Shown here: piece by piece, positions 6,681 through 7,964 of the stretch
How the letters are laid out: each line of letters starts with the position of its first letter
Numbering within the stretch: the first letter of the stretch is position 1
Assembly (NCBI GenBank): GCA_025927935.1
Contig: JAICKM010000302.1
Coordinates: 1 to 7,964, forward strand
DNA: 7,964 nt
Source: Chloroflexia bacterium
GTDB lineage: Bacteria; Chloroflexota; Chloroflexia; QHBQ01; JADMIH01
Reading direction: 5' to 3'
Program-made: the position numbers and the translations under genes
The notes under the pieces: model-generated
Told to the model about the DNA's origin: nothing
What the model saw: the letters and a program-made list of their open reading frames with translations, nothing else
The model's database searches: none

Positions 6681-6689
6681 AAATATAGA
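6661..6689 (+). promoter_or_regulatory. Candidate plus-strand promoter P1
   Basis: TTGAGA (6661-6666, 5 of 6 to TTGACA) and TATAGA (6684-6689, 4 of 6 to TATAAT) are separated by exactly 17 bp. The spacer contains the second copy of the 12-bp repeat. It points towards the glycosyltransferase gene. Confidence 0.4.
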
Positions 6690-6714
6690 CAGGGCGTCCG
6701 TTTTCTGCTATGAT
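6686..6714 (+). promoter_or_regulatory. Candidate plus-strand promoter P2 with extended -10
   Basis: TAGACA (6686-6691, 5 of 6) and TATGAT (6709-6714, 5 of 6) are 17 bp apart, and TGC directly before the -10 box gives an extended -10 (TGn). This is the best-scoring promoter by eye in the window. It overlaps P1, so only one could be occupied at a time. Transcription would begin near 6721, about 400 nt before the glycosyltransferase ATG, giving a long leader or a separate small RNA. Confidence 0.5.
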
Positions 6715-7045
6715 TGGCGCCACAAGTTCCGTGACAATCAGCATCCCTGGGCCAAGGGTGCGCGAAAACAGCGGGCCTTGCGCTCCGCACGGTGCTGGGC
6801 CACCCCTCCGTTGCAGCCACTCCGCAGCCGCGCATCCCGGCCAGGATGCGGGACAGCCTGGCCCTGCCGCCCGGTCCATCCGACCTTAGTCCCCAATTCT
6901 GATCCTGCCGGTAACTCCCGCCGCTGTCGCGCAATTATATTAGCGATAGATTTACAGTGCATTAATTGCCCTGTGTAGCTTACCACTCGAATTGACCGCT
7001 ATTTAGCAGTAACTTCCTACTTATTGCGTTTCGCCCCCCACAGAT

Positions 7046-7115
7046 ACCTGCCGCCGCAGGTTGGTCACGATGGCACTTCTGCCATGGTCCCAGTAGTGAA
7101 TCACCCAATTGGTGA
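7046..7115 (+). promoter_or_regulatory. Three small stem-loops in the glycosyltransferase leader
   Basis: Three consecutive hairpins: ACCTGC/GCAGGT (7046-7051, 7056-7061; 4-nt loop), ATGGCA/TGCCAT (7070-7075, 7080-7085; 4-nt loop CTTC), and TCACC/GGTGA (7101-7105, 7111-7115; 5-nt loop). The 3' arm of the last shares two bases with the GAGGAGG ribosome-binding site at 7114-7120, so folding could lower ribosome access. The stems are short and could be chance in GC-rich DNA. Confidence 0.35.
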
Positions 7116-7127
7116 GGAGGGATCCCC

Positions 7128-7964
7128 ATGTACGACGATGCCGAACGCGCGCAGAGTCCCCGCATTATTATGTACTCGCAGGATGGCTTTGGCCTGGGCC
7201 ACATGCGCCGGACGAACTCGATTGCCGGCTGGTTCCTGCGCATCTGTCCGCAGGCCTGCATCCTGACGCTGTCCGATTCCCGGCTCGGCGAGTTCTTCGC
7301 CAGCTCGCGCAATCATGATTACCTTAAGCTGCCGTCGATTGTGAAGACCGGGCCGGGCAACTGGCGCGCGGTCAACCTGGCGCTGCCTTTCGACGAGATT
7401 TACCTGTTGCGCCAGGAAGTGATCCGCAGTGCGGTGCTCAACTTCCGCCCGCACATTCTCCTCGTCGACCATATGCCGCACGGCGCGATGGGCGAATTGC
7501 TGCCTACCCTGGAGGCGCTGCGCAGCAGCGGCGCGGACACCAAAATCGTTCTGGGCTTGCGCGATATCCTGGACGCGCCCCCGGTGGTGCAAGACCGCTG
7601 GCGGGTGGAGCGCGCCATCGAGGCGATCGAGCGCTACTATGATATGGTGCTGGTCTACGGTCAGCGGGACGTGTTCGACCTGGCGAAACAATACCGCTTC
7701 CCCCGCGCCGTGCGCAGCCGGATGCGCTATTGCGGCTACGTCTGCACGCCGAATATATCGCAGACCGCCGCCGGTATCCGGGCCGTCCACCTGGCCCAGG
7801 CGCCGGAGGACACCCGGCTGATCGTCTCGATGGCCGGGGGCGGCGACGATGCCTACCCGATGATGCGCGCGCTGCTCGACGCGCTGCCTGCGATCCTGGC
7901 CCAGCAAGCCTGCAAGCTCGTGCTGATTGTGGGGCCGTTTATGCCGCCGGAATCCCAGCGCGAT
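7128..7964 (+). CDS. MurG-like GT-B glycosyltransferase, COG4671 type (3' end outside window)
   Basis: The first 279 codons of a predicted cytoplasmic sugar transferase; the frame is open to the window end. GAGGAGG at 7114-7120, 7 nt before the ATG, fixes the start. The N-terminal Rossmann half begins PRIIMYSQDG-F-G-L-G-H-M-R-R (residues 11-28); the Gly-rich turn with H25 resembles the acceptor-side loop of MurG and GT28 enzymes. LLVDHMPHG (D114) and LGLRDILD (R145-D149) are features I associate with COG4671 predicted glycosyltransferases. The C-terminal nucleotide-sugar domain starts near residue 225, with the glycine loop M235-A-G-G-G-D-D. No signal peptide or membrane helix is seen. Donor and acceptor are unknown; surface-polysaccharide or glycolipid assembly is a reasonable guess. 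It is divergent from the kinase-phosphatase pair and probably has its own promoter in the preceding gap. Confidence 0.85.
   Translation, partial: MYDDAERAQSPRIIMYSQDGFGLGHMRRTNSIAGWFLRICPQACILTLSDSRLGEFFASSRNHDYLKLPSIVKTGPGNWRAVNLALPFDEIYLLRQEVIRSAVLNFRPHILLVDHMPHGAMGELLPTLEALRSSGADTKIVLGLRDILDAPPVVQDRWRVERAIEAIERYYDMVLVYGQRDVFDLAKQYRFPRAVRSRMRYCGYVCTPNISQTAAGIRAVHLAQAPEDTRLIVSMAGGGDDAYPMMRALLDALPAILAQQACKLVLIVGPFMPPESQRD

Larger units (their letters stand above)
6561..7127. other. 567-bp divergent intergenic region, partly AT-rich
   Basis: This separates the minus-strand kinase gene from the plus-strand glycosyltransferase gene. Two patches (about 6615-6720 and 6930-7025) are clearly richer in A and T than their surroundings and hold the promoter-like elements. 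Open frames here, such as 6601-6978 on the plus strand, lack a ribosome-binding site and recognisable protein character. It contains the direct repeats, promoters and hairpins listed separately. Nothing matching a tRNA or a riboswitch that I know was seen. Confidence 0.6.

Noticed and set aside
6601..6978. A 125-residue plus-strand ORF in the divergent gap
   Set aside because: There is no ribosome-binding site, it runs across the promoter elements, and the Arg/Pro/Cys-rich product resembles no protein family that I know.
6951..6979. TTTACA followed 17 bp later by TGTAGC as a third plus-strand promoter
   Set aside because: The -35 match is good but the -10 match is only 3 of 6, so it is not distinguishable from chance in an AT-rich patch.

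Overview
The window is GC-rich (I judge roughly two thirds G+C by eye) and looks like a piece of a Chloroflexota chromosome. Three protein features point there: a roughly 78-residue tandem repeat (HTL...HGGL..GYP..E...SPTDGK...QYFERNR) fused to a secreted enzyme; S-layer homology (SLH) repeats that carry a paired-cysteine insertion (GY-x-C-G ... P-C); and Pro/Thr linkers in secreted proteins. This placement rests on recalled family patterns, not on a search.

Left part (about 218-4556, plus strand): three consecutive genes for exported proteins, separated by 73 and 69 bp, probably one transcription unit. Genes 1 and 2 are tandem paralogues of a GH71/99-like glycoside hydrolase (about 80% identical over about 270 residues by hand alignment). 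They share the catalytic domain but differ in tails: gene 1 ends in two copies of the Chloroflexota-type repeat, gene 2 in a transmembrane anchor with a basic cytoplasmic end. Gene 3 has no recognisable enzyme; it combines a carbohydrate-binding-like beta-sandwich domain, a Pro/Thr linker and three SLH repeats. Together they look like a cell-surface glycan-binding and glycan-cleaving set attached to the envelope in different ways.

Middle (4557-4671): a convergent intergenic region with a perfect 13-bp hairpin, likely the terminator, and a second palindrome resembling a dispersed intergenic repeat.

Right-middle (4672-6560, minus strand): a translationally coupled pair sharing ATGA: an APH/choline-kinase-fold phosphotransferase, then a HAD-family phosphatase.

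Right end (6561-7964): a 567-bp divergent intergenic region holding a minus-strand -10 box, two plausible plus-strand sigma-70-type promoters, a 12-bp direct repeat whose copies fall in candidate promoter spacers, and several small hairpins, the last touching the ribosome-binding site of the next gene. That gene, cut by the window end, encodes a MurG-like GT-B glycosyltransferase of the COG4671 type. No tRNA, rRNA, CRISPR array or insertion sequence was seen.
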